Source: CAUZRD01 sp963582255
Lineage (GTDB): Bacteria > Pseudomonadota > Alphaproteobacteria > Rhizobiales > TMED25
Length of the DNA stretch: 6,063 bases
Direction: 5' to 3'
Assembly (NCBI GenBank): GCA_963582255.1
Contig: CAUZRD010000133.1
Coordinates: forward strand, 1-6,063
In this document: piece by piece, positions 1-5,378 of the stretch
How the letters are laid out: the number at the start of each line of letters is the position of its first letter
How positions within the stretch are numbered: the stretch's first letter is position 1
The notes under the pieces: generated by a model
The model's database searches: none
Told to the model about the DNA's origin: nothing
The model's input: the letters and a program-made list of their open reading frames with translations, nothing else
Program-made: the position numbers and the translations under genes

Positions 1-250
1 AAAACGACCTTCGAATAAAGGTCTATGGATATTTTGTGTCCCCATATTTTTGATATAAAACTCGCCGAAACCAGATTTACTCGTCTGGATTAGTATTACT
101 AGGAGATATGGGGAGCCCCAACTGACAAAGTGGGGGGCACCCCCGGGGTGGGGTCTAGGCTTGGGTGTTTTTCAAAGGGTCTGCATGATTTTTCATCCGA
201 CAAGCAACCTTCAAACGCGGCAATGAACGCGGCAACTTTCCGTAGATGGC
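1..250. other. Non-coding left flank, no gene recognised
   Basis: No open frame of convincing length or protein family was found here on either strand. The stretch holds several short structures. GACCTT/AAGGTC (6-11 with 18-23) is a small hairpin, on the minus strand followed by GTTTT. A 9-bp inverted repeat TCCCCATAT/ATATGGGGA (39-47 with 106-114) encloses a CCAGA/TCTGG hairpin (71-75 with 84-88). TGGGG-AG-CCCCA lies at 109-120 and GGGGG-CA-CCCCC at 133-144. A 10-base direct repeat AACGCGGCAA occurs at 214-223 and 226-235. If the tRNA scar at 296-316 is read correctly, this stretch is original host sequence downstream of the tRNA gene. None of these elements can be given a function from sequence alone. 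Confidence 0.5.
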
Positions 251-252
251 AT

Positions 253-286
253 AAAAAAAGGCTCAGTCGATTAAGACTAAGCCTTT
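253..286 (-). terminator. Intrinsic terminator of the truncated tRNA gene
   Basis: Read on the minus strand, AAAGGCT (286-280) pairs with AGCCTTT (263-257), and beyond one mismatch AGTC pairs with GACT (278-275 with 268-265) around a 6-base loop. The second arm runs into seven T residues (259-253). Stem plus T-tract is a classic Rho-independent terminator. It begins 9 bases after the encoded CCA of the tRNA 3' end at 296-316, which is where a tRNA terminator is expected. On the plus strand the hairpin is followed only by TTTGATATT, so the minus orientation is preferred. Confidence 0.8.
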
Positions 287-295
287 GATATTACT

Positions 296-316
296 TGGTT
301 GCGGGGGCAGGATTTG
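296..316 (-). other. Truncated tRNA-fMet 3' end, probable integration (att) scar
   Basis: On the minus strand these 21 bases end in CTGCCCCCGCAACCA and contain CAAATCC. This corresponds to part of the T loop, the 3' T-stem strand, the acceptor 3' strand, the discriminator base and the CCA of a bacterial initiator tRNA-Met, whose usual end reads GGTTCAAATCCTGCCCCCGC then AACCA. Upstream of CAAATCC the expected GGTT is replaced by unrelated bases (minus-strand TTGAA), and no anticodon, D arm or 5' acceptor strand follows. The gene is therefore cut inside the T loop. A native-looking terminator lies directly downstream. Many integrases recombine at tRNA 3' ends and leave exactly such a fragment at the far end of the element. 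Assignment to fMet is from recalled sequence and other tRNAs with a similar end are possible. Confidence 0.7.
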
Positions 317-362
317 TTCAAGACCCTACAATATCTATGCATGTGTAACTGTACGATATAAG

Positions 363-379
363 TGGTTGCGGGGCACGAT
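363..379 (-). repeat. Degenerate second copy of the tRNA 3' end
   Basis: The plus strand reads TGGTTGCGGGGCACGAT. The fragment starting at 296 reads TGGTTGCGGGGGCAGGAT. The first eleven bases are identical; the remainder differs by one deleted G and one G-to-C change. The two copies start 67 bases apart in the same orientation. On the minus strand this copy also ends in a CCGCAACCA tail, but the T-loop consensus is absent, so it is not part of a functional tRNA. It may be a decayed att copy from an earlier or tandem integration event. Confidence 0.45.
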
Positions 380-595
380 GCCACCTTTACCGAACTACTG
401 GTAAATGGCAGAAATCTGGGACTCAAAATATTATATGATACAAACAATTATATTTGGGTATAAAGCATGTCCGCTTCATCCCCTAGTCTCAGAACAGCAG
501 AAAATAGCTAGAGAGAACACCACGGCTCCAGTTGCGTTCGTCCGATTGCTGACTATGGCGGAATTTAGGGCCACTTTGAGAAGCTCCAAGAAACT

Positions 596-600
596 GGGAG
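596..600 (+). promoter_or_regulatory. Ribosome binding site of the usp remnant
   Basis: GGGAG lies 6 bases before the ATG at 607. Its presence at the right distance supports that ATG as a once genuine start codon, although the gene behind it is now truncated. Confidence 0.55.
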
Positions 601-606
601 AGAACC

Positions 607-774
607 ATGTACAAGAATATATTATTTTCAACCGATGGATCAGAGTTGGCCACTCAGGGCCTGTCCCATGGCCTAGAACTTGCTAGGCGGACATTTTTGG
701 AAACTACATTTGACGTCCGCTATGTGGGGGTAAAACGGAAGTCATTCGAGGCCCGTAAATTCTTCCGCTGCTGA
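607..774 (+). pseudogene. Universal stress protein (UspA family), 5' remnant
   Basis: The frame starting at ATG 607 begins MYKNILFSTDGSELATQGLS and continues HGLELARR. This is the canonical start of UspA-family proteins: first beta strand, then the T-D-G-S-E nucleotide-proximal loop with Asp10, then the first helix. Family resemblance stops at about residue 28 (base 690). The remaining codons (TFLETTFDVRYVG...) do not resemble the expected second strand, and the frame stops at TGA 772-774 after 55 residues. The family is usually about 140-150 residues, with an ATP-binding G-x2-G-x9-G(S/T) motif near the C-terminus that is absent here. The other two plus frames after 690 do not restore the homology either, so this is a truncation or replacement rather than a simple frameshift. 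A product of 55 residues could still be translated, but a UspA function is not expected. Confidence 0.7.
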
Positions 775-884
775 CCCTAAGCAGAAATAAATGGATCTGT
801 GGTACTGGTTCTGTTGCGGTTTCGTTGTTGGAAACTGGTTTAAAATAAACACCTAAATGACGACGGGAAAAAGAGGTTGATTGG
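691..884. other. Unassigned sequence after the usp break
   Basis: No recognisable gene lies between the end of Usp homology and the regulator stop codon. An inverted repeat GCGGAC/GTCCGC (687-692 with 715-720, 22-base spacer) starts at the homology break. The first part encodes the non-homologous tail of the usp remnant. I see no hairpin plus T-tract that would terminate the leftward regulator gene. Confidence 0.45.
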
Positions 885-1793
885 CTATTCACATTCAAAT
901 CGAGCCGCCAATGATTCCATCAATTGATTTGAAAATCTAGCGGCGGCCACTGGAAGGGTGCGGCCTCTGAGTTGGCCAAAGTAGAGTAAGCCTGGGGGAA
1001 CATCTTTATAGTCGAGTTGACGGCTAGTGACATCTGAATCTGGAAACGTTGTGGGTAAGCCAATTTGTATTTGGAAGGCTAGTATATTTTCAGCTAAGGC
1101 ATGGTGGCTCAGGAATTCGAAACTATCTGATTCTATGACAGGTTGAAGTTTGTGGGTGGTTCGACGGGCTGCCGCTTCTAAAATTTGGCGGACGCCAAAA
1201 TTCTCTGTTGGGAGGGCAATCGGATAATTTAGGCATTCACGTAACCTCACGTCTCCTCCTTCCGCAAGGGGGTGTTTACGAGACATGATAACGTGCAAAG
1301 GCTGGCGAATGGTCAGCAGAACTTGAAATTCGTTCATTCGTACCGGCTCAAATACCAAAGCAAGATCGGCACTTAAATCAACCAACGACTGCTCAGCCAA
1401 TGCTCGGTCACGAAGAAGCGCATTAAAGGTAACGGCAGGATGGGCATATCGGTACATTGAAATTTGCTCAGGCAGGAAATAGGGCAAGAGGCCCTGGCTA
1501 CATGCGACCGAGACATGCCCGCGCCGTTCACCAGAAAGATCCGCGATCTGGCTTTTAACCCGCTCCATATCCTTTAACTGGTTGCGCACGTGTTGAATGT
1601 AAATTTCACCTGCGGTTGATAACCTCACGCCGCGGGGCAGGCGCTCAAATATCTGAACACCAAGATCATTTTCCATATCAAGAATTCGCCGGTTGAGTGC
1701 GGTCGATGTAATCGCCAATGTCTCTGCTGCTTTGCGAATTGATCCCACTTTGGCAACGGCATTTACATAATGTAGCGGCAAAAGATATTTCAC
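885..1793 (-). CDS. LysR-type transcriptional regulator
   Basis: This 302-residue protein has normal LysR-family length and binds DNA as a ligand-responsive regulator. Residues about 4-62 form the winged helix-turn-helix: HYVNAVAKVGSIRKAAETLA, then ITSTALNRRI, then the hallmark ending LGVQIFERLPRGVRLSTAGE. A linker helix follows (about 63-90). The rest, from RGHVSVACSQ, is the two-lobed periplasmic-binding-like effector domain. The chosen start is GTG at 1793-1791, because GGAGGTG lies upstream at 9 bases spacing and the protein then begins just before the helix-turn-helix. The frame stays open for another 63 codons upstream, but those overlap the allophanate hydrolase gene and resemble nothing. 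The gene is divergent from the allophanate hydrolase operon across 122 bp, so it is the probable activator of that operon and may repress itself. The inducer cannot be read from the sequence. Confidence 0.93.
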   Translation of the reverse strand: MKYLLPLHYVNAVAKVGSIRKAAETLAITSTALNRRILDMENDLGVQIFERLPRGVRLSTAGEIYIQHVRNQLKDMERVKSQIADLSGERRGHVSVACSQGLLPYFLPEQISMYRYAHPAVTFNALLRDRALAEQSLVDLSADLALVFEPVRMNEFQVLLTIRQPLHVIMSRKHPLAEGGDVRLRECLNYPIALPTENFGVRQILEAAARRTTHKLQPVIESDSFEFLSHHALAENILAFQIQIGLPTTFPDSDVTSRQLDYKDVPPGLLYFGQLRGRTLPVAAARFSNQLMESLAARFECE

Positions 1794-1802
1794 GAGAATA
1801 TA

Positions 1803-1809
1803 CACCTCC
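1803..1809 (-). promoter_or_regulatory. Ribosome binding site deciding the GTG start of the LysR gene
   Basis: The minus strand reads GGAGGTG, a perfect match to the anti-Shine-Dalgarno core, ending 9 bases before GTG 1793. No in-frame ATG lies nearer; the closest in-frame Met codon is more than 20 codons upstream and would add sequence foreign to the family. Confidence 0.7.
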
Positions 1810-1819
1810 GAACGACTGC

Positions 1820-1832
1820 TGCAAAATTTGCA
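1820..1832. promoter_or_regulatory. Putative LysR-type operator, T-N11-A palindrome
   Basis: TGCAAAATTTGCA is a perfect 6+6 inverted repeat around one base and has exactly the T-N11-A form typical of LysR-family boxes. It lies 27 bases upstream of the regulator start codon and 83 bases upstream of the atzF start codon. Confidence 0.55.
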
Positions 1833-1835
1833 TCG

Positions 1836-1864
1836 GTAATAGCTAAAAATAGCAGTATGCCGAA
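1836..1864 (-). promoter_or_regulatory. Weak candidate promoter for the LysR-type gene
   Basis: On the minus strand TTCGGC (1864-1859) and TATTAC (1841-1836) are separated by 17 bases. Each matches the sigma-70 consensus only partly. Position and spacing suit transcription of the regulator gene with a start near 1829. Confidence 0.25.
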
Positions 1865-1865
1865 G

Positions 1866-1877
1866 CATTTGCAAATG
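1866..1877. promoter_or_regulatory. Second palindrome, putative operator
   Basis: CATTTGCAAATG is a perfect 12-bp palindrome sharing the TTTGCA/TGCAAA half-sites of the 1820-1832 element. The centres are about 45 bp apart, roughly four helical turns, so both could face the same side of the DNA and be bridged by a LysR tetramer. It ends 38 bases before the atzF start codon. Confidence 0.45.
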
Positions 1878-1915
1878 TTCTATTGCCGCTCGACACCAAT
1901 CAAGAGCCAACGCAA

Positions 1916-3739
1916 ATGCTAAATGAACAGTCCTTCGAAATAAAAAATCTCCATTCAGCCTATGCAAGCGGACTTGATCCATTGCAGGTTATGGAAGAAG
2001 TCTACCGTCGAATTGCGGTGGCAAATGATCCCGGTATCTTTCTGCACCTTTTTGATCAAGATGTGACTTTTTCTGAAGCTCGCAAGCTCGGGTCGTTCAA
2101 TCTGGACGATAAGCCTCTCTGGGGCATTCCTTTCGTTATCAAAGATAATATCGATGCCGAAGGAGCGCCGACAACGGCAGCGTGCCCAGAATTCTCCTAT
2201 ATCGCTGACCAGGACGCATTTGTTGTTAAATGCTTGCGGGACGCTGGCGCGATTTTGATTGGTAAGGCCAATTTAGATCAATTTGCAGCCGGGTTGGTTG
2301 GCGTTCGCTCTCCCTACGCACCGCCTAAGAATGCGATTGATCCGGACATTATTCCGGGCGGATCAAGTTCAGGGTCTGCCGTCGCGGTCGCGTTGGGTCT
2401 GGTCAGCTTTTCCCTTGGAACGGATACAGCTGGTTCGGGTCGTGTGCCGGCTGCATTGAATGGGATTGTCGGACTTAAACCAACACTCGGTGCAATTTCA
2501 AATAGCGGCGTCGTGCCGGCATGTCGCACACTCGATACAGTTTCTATATTTTCTTTAAGCGTAGAAGATGCGCACACGGTTCTAAGCTCAGCTGCGGTCT
2601 ATGATCCTTCTGATTCTTACGCGCGCGCTGTTCCTAAGCCTTTGCTGGGGCGCCCGCAATCTAAGTTTAAAGTTGGTATTCCCGATTCCCAGACGAGAGA
2701 ATTTTTTGGCGATGTACTGCAATCCGATGCTTTTGAAACAACCCTCAATGATATCCAAGCATTAGGCGGTGAAATTGTAGAACTCGATTTCACGCCATTC
2801 TATGACGTTGCAGAGATGCTGTATGAAGGAGCTTGGGTTGCGGAGCGATATACGGTGGTTGAGGACCTATTGCGAGACAATCCCGACGCACTGCATCCTG
2901 TGTTTAAAAAGATTGTTAAAACTGCGGAGAACTTTTCTTCAGCAGATGTCTTCCGCGGGCTCTATCGCCTGCAAGAATTGAAACAAATTGCGTTGCCACT
3001 CATTGCGGGCGTCGACTTTTTGTGTGTGCCCACCATTCCAACTTTCTACACAGTGACAGATTTAGAAGACGATCCTATCGGCCCTAATTCACGTCTCGGG
3101 ACGTATACAAATTTTGTAAATCTTTTAGACCTCTGCGGTATCGCTGTCCCCACAACTCCTCGTAGTGATGGTCGACCGGGAAGCGTCACGATCCTGGCAC
3201 CTGCAGACCAAGATTCCCGAGTTGCTGCGATTGCCTCGGCCCTTCAACAAAAATGTAAAGCGCCGCTTGGGGCGACCGACTGGGAATTATCTGCTGTAAC
3301 TATCGGTTCGCCGGTCGCAAGCACGGATGAAATTTCAATCGCTGCCGTTGGCGCGCATATGTCAGGGCTCCCCCTAAACCATCAATTGACCGAGCTTGGC
3401 GCGTGCTTTCTACAGGAAGCAAAAACCGCGCCTGTGTATCGACTTTATAGCCTGCCGGGTGGGCCACCTTACCGGCCAGGCCTCCTCAACGATGAAACAG
3501 GCACGGCTATCGATCTAGAAATTTGGACTATTCCTAAATCTCAGTTCGGCGAATTTATGCAGGGCATTCCCCATCCTTTAGGTATTGGCACACTTGCTCT
3601 GGAAAATGGCGACCTCGTTAAAGGATTTATCTGTGAACCCTGCGGAATAATGGGTGCCGAAGACATCACTCATTTCGGCGGCTGGCGTAATTATCTTGCT
3701 TCCCTCTCAACCCCTAAACATTCGAACCAAAGGACTTAG
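1916..3739 (+). CDS. atzF: Allophanate hydrolase (AtzF type)
   Basis: Cytoplasmic enzyme of the amidase-signature family that hydrolyses allophanate, finally giving two ammonium and CO2. It completes urea-carboxylase, biuret and cyanuric acid pathways. With the ATG at 1916 it has 607 residues, close to known AtzF (about 605). An in-frame TTG at 1883 would add 11 residues without support, whereas AAGAG (1902-1906) precedes the ATG by 9 bases. The Ser-cisSer-Lys triad is intact: Lys76 in FVIKDN, Ser150 in PGGSSSGSA and Ser174 in GTDTAGSGR. The 74- and 24-residue spacings equal those I recall for AtzF Lys91/Ser165/Ser189. Residues about 461-595 form the extra C-terminal domain (AVGAHMSGLPLN, YSLPGGPPYRPGLL, EDITHFGGW). 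Plain amidases lack this domain, and in the yeast enzyme it decarboxylates N-carboxycarbamate; His481 and His553 are candidate functional residues. It is the first gene of the operon. No carboxylase domain is fused, unlike yeast Dur1,2. Confidence 0.93.
   Translation: MLNEQSFEIKNLHSAYASGLDPLQVMEEVYRRIAVANDPGIFLHLFDQDVTFSEARKLGSFNLDDKPLWGIPFVIKDNIDAEGAPTTAACPEFSYIADQDAFVVKCLRDAGAILIGKANLDQFAAGLVGVRSPYAPPKNAIDPDIIPGGSSSGSAVAVALGLVSFSLGTDTAGSGRVPAALNGIVGLKPTLGAISNSGVVPACRTLDTVSIFSLSVEDAHTVLSSAAVYDPSDSYARAVPKPLLGRPQSKFKVGIPDSQTREFFGDVLQSDAFETTLNDIQALGGEIVELDFTPFYDVAEMLYEGAWVAERYTVVEDLLRDNPDALHPVFKKIVKTAENFSSADVFRGLYRLQELKQIALPLIAGVDFLCVPTIPTFYTVTDLEDDPIGPNSRLGTYTNFVNLLDLCGIAVPTTPRSDGRPGSVTILAPADQDSRVAAIASALQQKCKAPLGATDWELSAVTIGSPVASTDEISIAAVGAHMSGLPLNHQLTELGACFLQEAKTAPVYRLYSLPGGPPYRPGLLNDETGTAIDLEIWTIPKSQFGEFMQGIPHPLGIGTLALENGDLVKGFICEPCGIMGAEDITHFGGWRNYLASLSTPKHSNQRT
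3729..3734 (+). promoter_or_regulatory. Ribosome binding site of the substrate-binding protein gene
   Basis: AAAGGA lies inside the last codons of atzF, 8 bases before ATG 3743. Together with the 3-base gap between genes, it points to translation from one mRNA, with coupling to atzF. Confidence 0.7.
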
Positions 3740-3742
3740 AAC

Positions 3743-5374
3743 ATGAAAAGAAGAGATTTTATTAAGACAATGGGAGTGGCGACTGGCGCTGCCATTCTGC
3801 CATTTTTGAAATATATTCCGGCAGAAGCAGCCGGGTGGAAAGACACACTTGTCGTTGTAGCCGGACACGGTATCAATAGCCTTGATCTGCACCGCAAGGG
3901 AACTAATCGGCCAAGTTATCAGGTTACGGTGAACATTTATGATCGTCTTGTTCGGTTCGGCGTCAAAAAGACAGAAGACGGCTCCCTGGCATATGATTCA
4001 ACTAAGATCGTACCCGAAGTCGCAGAATCTTGGACGACATCAAAGGACGGCAAAGTTCTGACCTTTAAAATCAATCCTAAAGCAAAGTTTTGGGATGGCT
4101 CTCCTGTGACAGCCCATGACGTTAAATGGTCGTTTGATCGTGCCGTAAGCTTGGGCGGGTTCCCGGCTGTACAGATGAAGGCTGGGTCGATGAAGAAGAC
4201 CAGCCAGTTTAAGGCCATTGATGATATGACCTTCAGCATTACCTTGCCGCGGCCTTCCAAATTGACGCTGCCGGACTTGGCCGTGCCAATTCCTTTCATC
4301 ATTAACTCGAAAGTTGCCAAAGCCAATGCCACGACGAAAGACCCTTGGGCAACCGAGTATCTTCACAAGACTGCAGCTGGTTCCGGTGCATATAAAATTG
4401 CCCGTTGGGATCCGGGCCAACAGTTTGTCTATCAGCGGAACGAAGATTGGGCGCTTGGTCCCAAGCCAGGTATAAAACGGGTTATCGTTCGCGAAGTGCC
4501 GTCGGCCTCCACGCGCCGCGCCTTGATCGAACGGGGTGACGCCGATCTCTATATGGATGTCCCGGCGAAAGACGCGACCGAATTGGCTGCTAAAACTGGT
4601 GGCAAAGTCAAAATTTCCGGCGCACCGATTGATAACTGCCTCCACGTCTTGTCCTTGAATTTGAAGCACAAGCCTTTTGACAATGTGAAGGTACGCCAAG
4701 CCATCGCCTATGCCCTGCCGTACAAGGATATTGTTTCAGCGGCAGCTTATGGCCGTGCCAAACCGATGTTTGGTGGGAAAGATAAAACCCCGCAATCCGT
4801 TGAATGGCCACAACCGTTTCCCTATGACACAAACTTAGAAAAGGCGAAGTCTCTCCTTGCAGAAGCGGGCATGCCTAATGGCTTTGAAACTACCCTGTCT
4901 TACAACCTAGGGCTCGCAGCTTGGCAAGAACCCACAGCACTTTTGATCCAAGAATCACTCGGAAAAATTGGCATAAAAATTACCCTCGATAAAATTCCTG
5001 GGGCGAATTGGCGGACAGCTTCTCTGGTAGAGAAACGCTTGCCCATGCATATGGAAAACTTCGGCGGTTGGCTGAACTACCCAGACTACTATTTCTTCTG
5101 GGCCTATAAGTACGGTCACTTGTTCAATTCTTCAAACTACAAAAATGATGAGATTGAGAAGCTCGTAGATGAAACCCTCCACATGGAAGTGACCGAGAAG
5201 CAGTACGAAATAAACGTGAAGCGCATGATCGCTATTGCTTTCGAAGATGTGCCGCGCATCCCGTTATATCAGCCGTATTTAGATGCCGCGATGCAGACGC
5301 CTGTTGATGGTTATGCATCTTGGTTCCACCGCCAACTTGATGTTCGTTCCATCAACAAGTCGACGACCAGTTAA
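3743..5374 (+). CDS. ABC transporter substrate-binding protein, peptide (family 5) type
   Basis: This 543-residue periplasmic solute receptor of the DppA/OppA family delivers its ligand to the permease encoded next. The N-terminus MKRRDFIKTMGVATGAAILP carries a twin-arginine motif (RRDFIK), a hydrophobic stretch and a probable cleavage site after A27-E28-A29, so export by Tat in folded form is likely. There is no lipobox cysteine. Family 5 hallmarks are clear: VAESWTTSKDGKVLTFKI (93-110), AKFWDGSPVTAHDVKWSFDR (114-133), AGSGAYKI (212-219) and PFDNVKVRQAIAYAL (311-325). The end (Ile506-Val535) matches the usual VPRIPLYQP region. Family members bind di- and oligopeptides but also nickel, opines and other small polar compounds, so the ligand cannot be assigned. 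Tight linkage to allophanate hydrolase suggests a ureido or otherwise nitrogen-rich compound rather than a general peptide; that is inference. No terminator follows the stop codon. Confidence 0.93.
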   Translation: MKRRDFIKTMGVATGAAILPFLKYIPAEAAGWKDTLVVVAGHGINSLDLHRKGTNRPSYQVTVNIYDRLVRFGVKKTEDGSLAYDSTKIVPEVAESWTTSKDGKVLTFKINPKAKFWDGSPVTAHDVKWSFDRAVSLGGFPAVQMKAGSMKKTSQFKAIDDMTFSITLPRPSKLTLPDLAVPIPFIINSKVAKANATTKDPWATEYLHKTAAGSGAYKIARWDPGQQFVYQRNEDWALGPKPGIKRVIVREVPSASTRRALIERGDADLYMDVPAKDATELAAKTGGKVKISGAPIDNCLHVLSLNLKHKPFDNVKVRQAIAYALPYKDIVSAAAYGRAKPMFGGKDKTPQSVEWPQPFPYDTNLEKAKSLLAEAGMPNGFETTLSYNLGLAAWQEPTALLIQESLGKIGIKITLDKIPGANWRTASLVEKRLPMHMENFGGWLNYPDYYFFWAYKYGHLFNSSNYKNDEIEKLVDETLHMEVTEKQYEINVKRMIAIAFEDVPRIPLYQPYLDAAMQTPVDGYASWFHRQLDVRSINKSTTS

Positions 5375-5378
5375 ACAA

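Larger units (their letters stand above)
317..606. other. Unassigned stretch between tRNA scar and usp remnant
   Basis: About 290 bases with no gene I can support. It contains the degenerate tRNA-end repeat (363-379, listed separately) and a hairpin TTTACC/GGTAAA (386-391 with 400-405), extendable by CCA/TGG across a 2-base bulge. It also has an A/T-rich patch around 425-465, including TATAAA at 459-464, without a matching -35 box. A 93-codon open frame runs from 405 to 686, but it has no family resemblance, lacks a ribosome binding site and overlaps the usp remnant in another frame, so I treat it as chance. Confidence 0.5.
1794..1915. promoter_or_regulatory. Divergent promoter/operator region between lysR-type gene and atzF
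   Basis: These 122 bp separate two divergent start codons and must hold both promoters. They are A/T-richer than the flanking genes. They contain two palindromes with shared half-sites (1820-1832 and 1866-1877) and a third dyad GCTA-AAAA-TAGC (1842-1853). I see no strong sigma-70 promoter toward atzF, as is usual for LysR-activated promoters. The only tolerable match toward the regulator is TTCGGC, 17 bases, TATTAC (minus strand, 1864-1859 and 1841-1836). It would start transcription near the first palindrome, which would fit autorepression. Confidence 0.6.

Noticed and set aside
6..23. GACCTT/AAGGTC hairpin as a terminator
   Set aside because: Only 6 bp, with a short GTTTT tail at the window edge on the minus strand; too little to call.
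576..589. FNR-like dyad TTGAG-AAGC-TCCAA upstream of the usp remnant
   Set aside because: Only an imperfect match, and it sits 18 bases before the ATG, too close to act as a normal activator site.
405..686. 93-codon plus-strand open frame
   Set aside because: No RBS, no family resemblance, composition unlike the real genes, and it overlaps the recognisable Usp start in another frame.
791..856. 21-residue aromatic, hydrophobic mini-ORF (begins MDLWYWFCCGF)
   Set aside because: It could be a tiny membrane peptide, but no Shine-Dalgarno precedes the ATG and it lies in unassigned scar sequence.
704..898. 64-codon minus-strand open frame running into the end of the LysR gene
   Set aside because: No recognisable motif and no RBS seen; overlaps the regulator stop and lies in degenerate sequence.
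1794..1982. N-terminal extension of the LysR-type protein by 63 codons
   Set aside because: The extra residues overlap atzF on the opposite strand and do not resemble LysR proteins; a perfect RBS supports GTG 1793.
4040..4699. 219-codon minus-strand open frame inside the receptor gene
   Set aside because: Shadow of a clear family 5 receptor coding sequence; its translation shows no family features. The other minus frames at 2314-2577, 3937-4332 and 4608-4832 are the same case.
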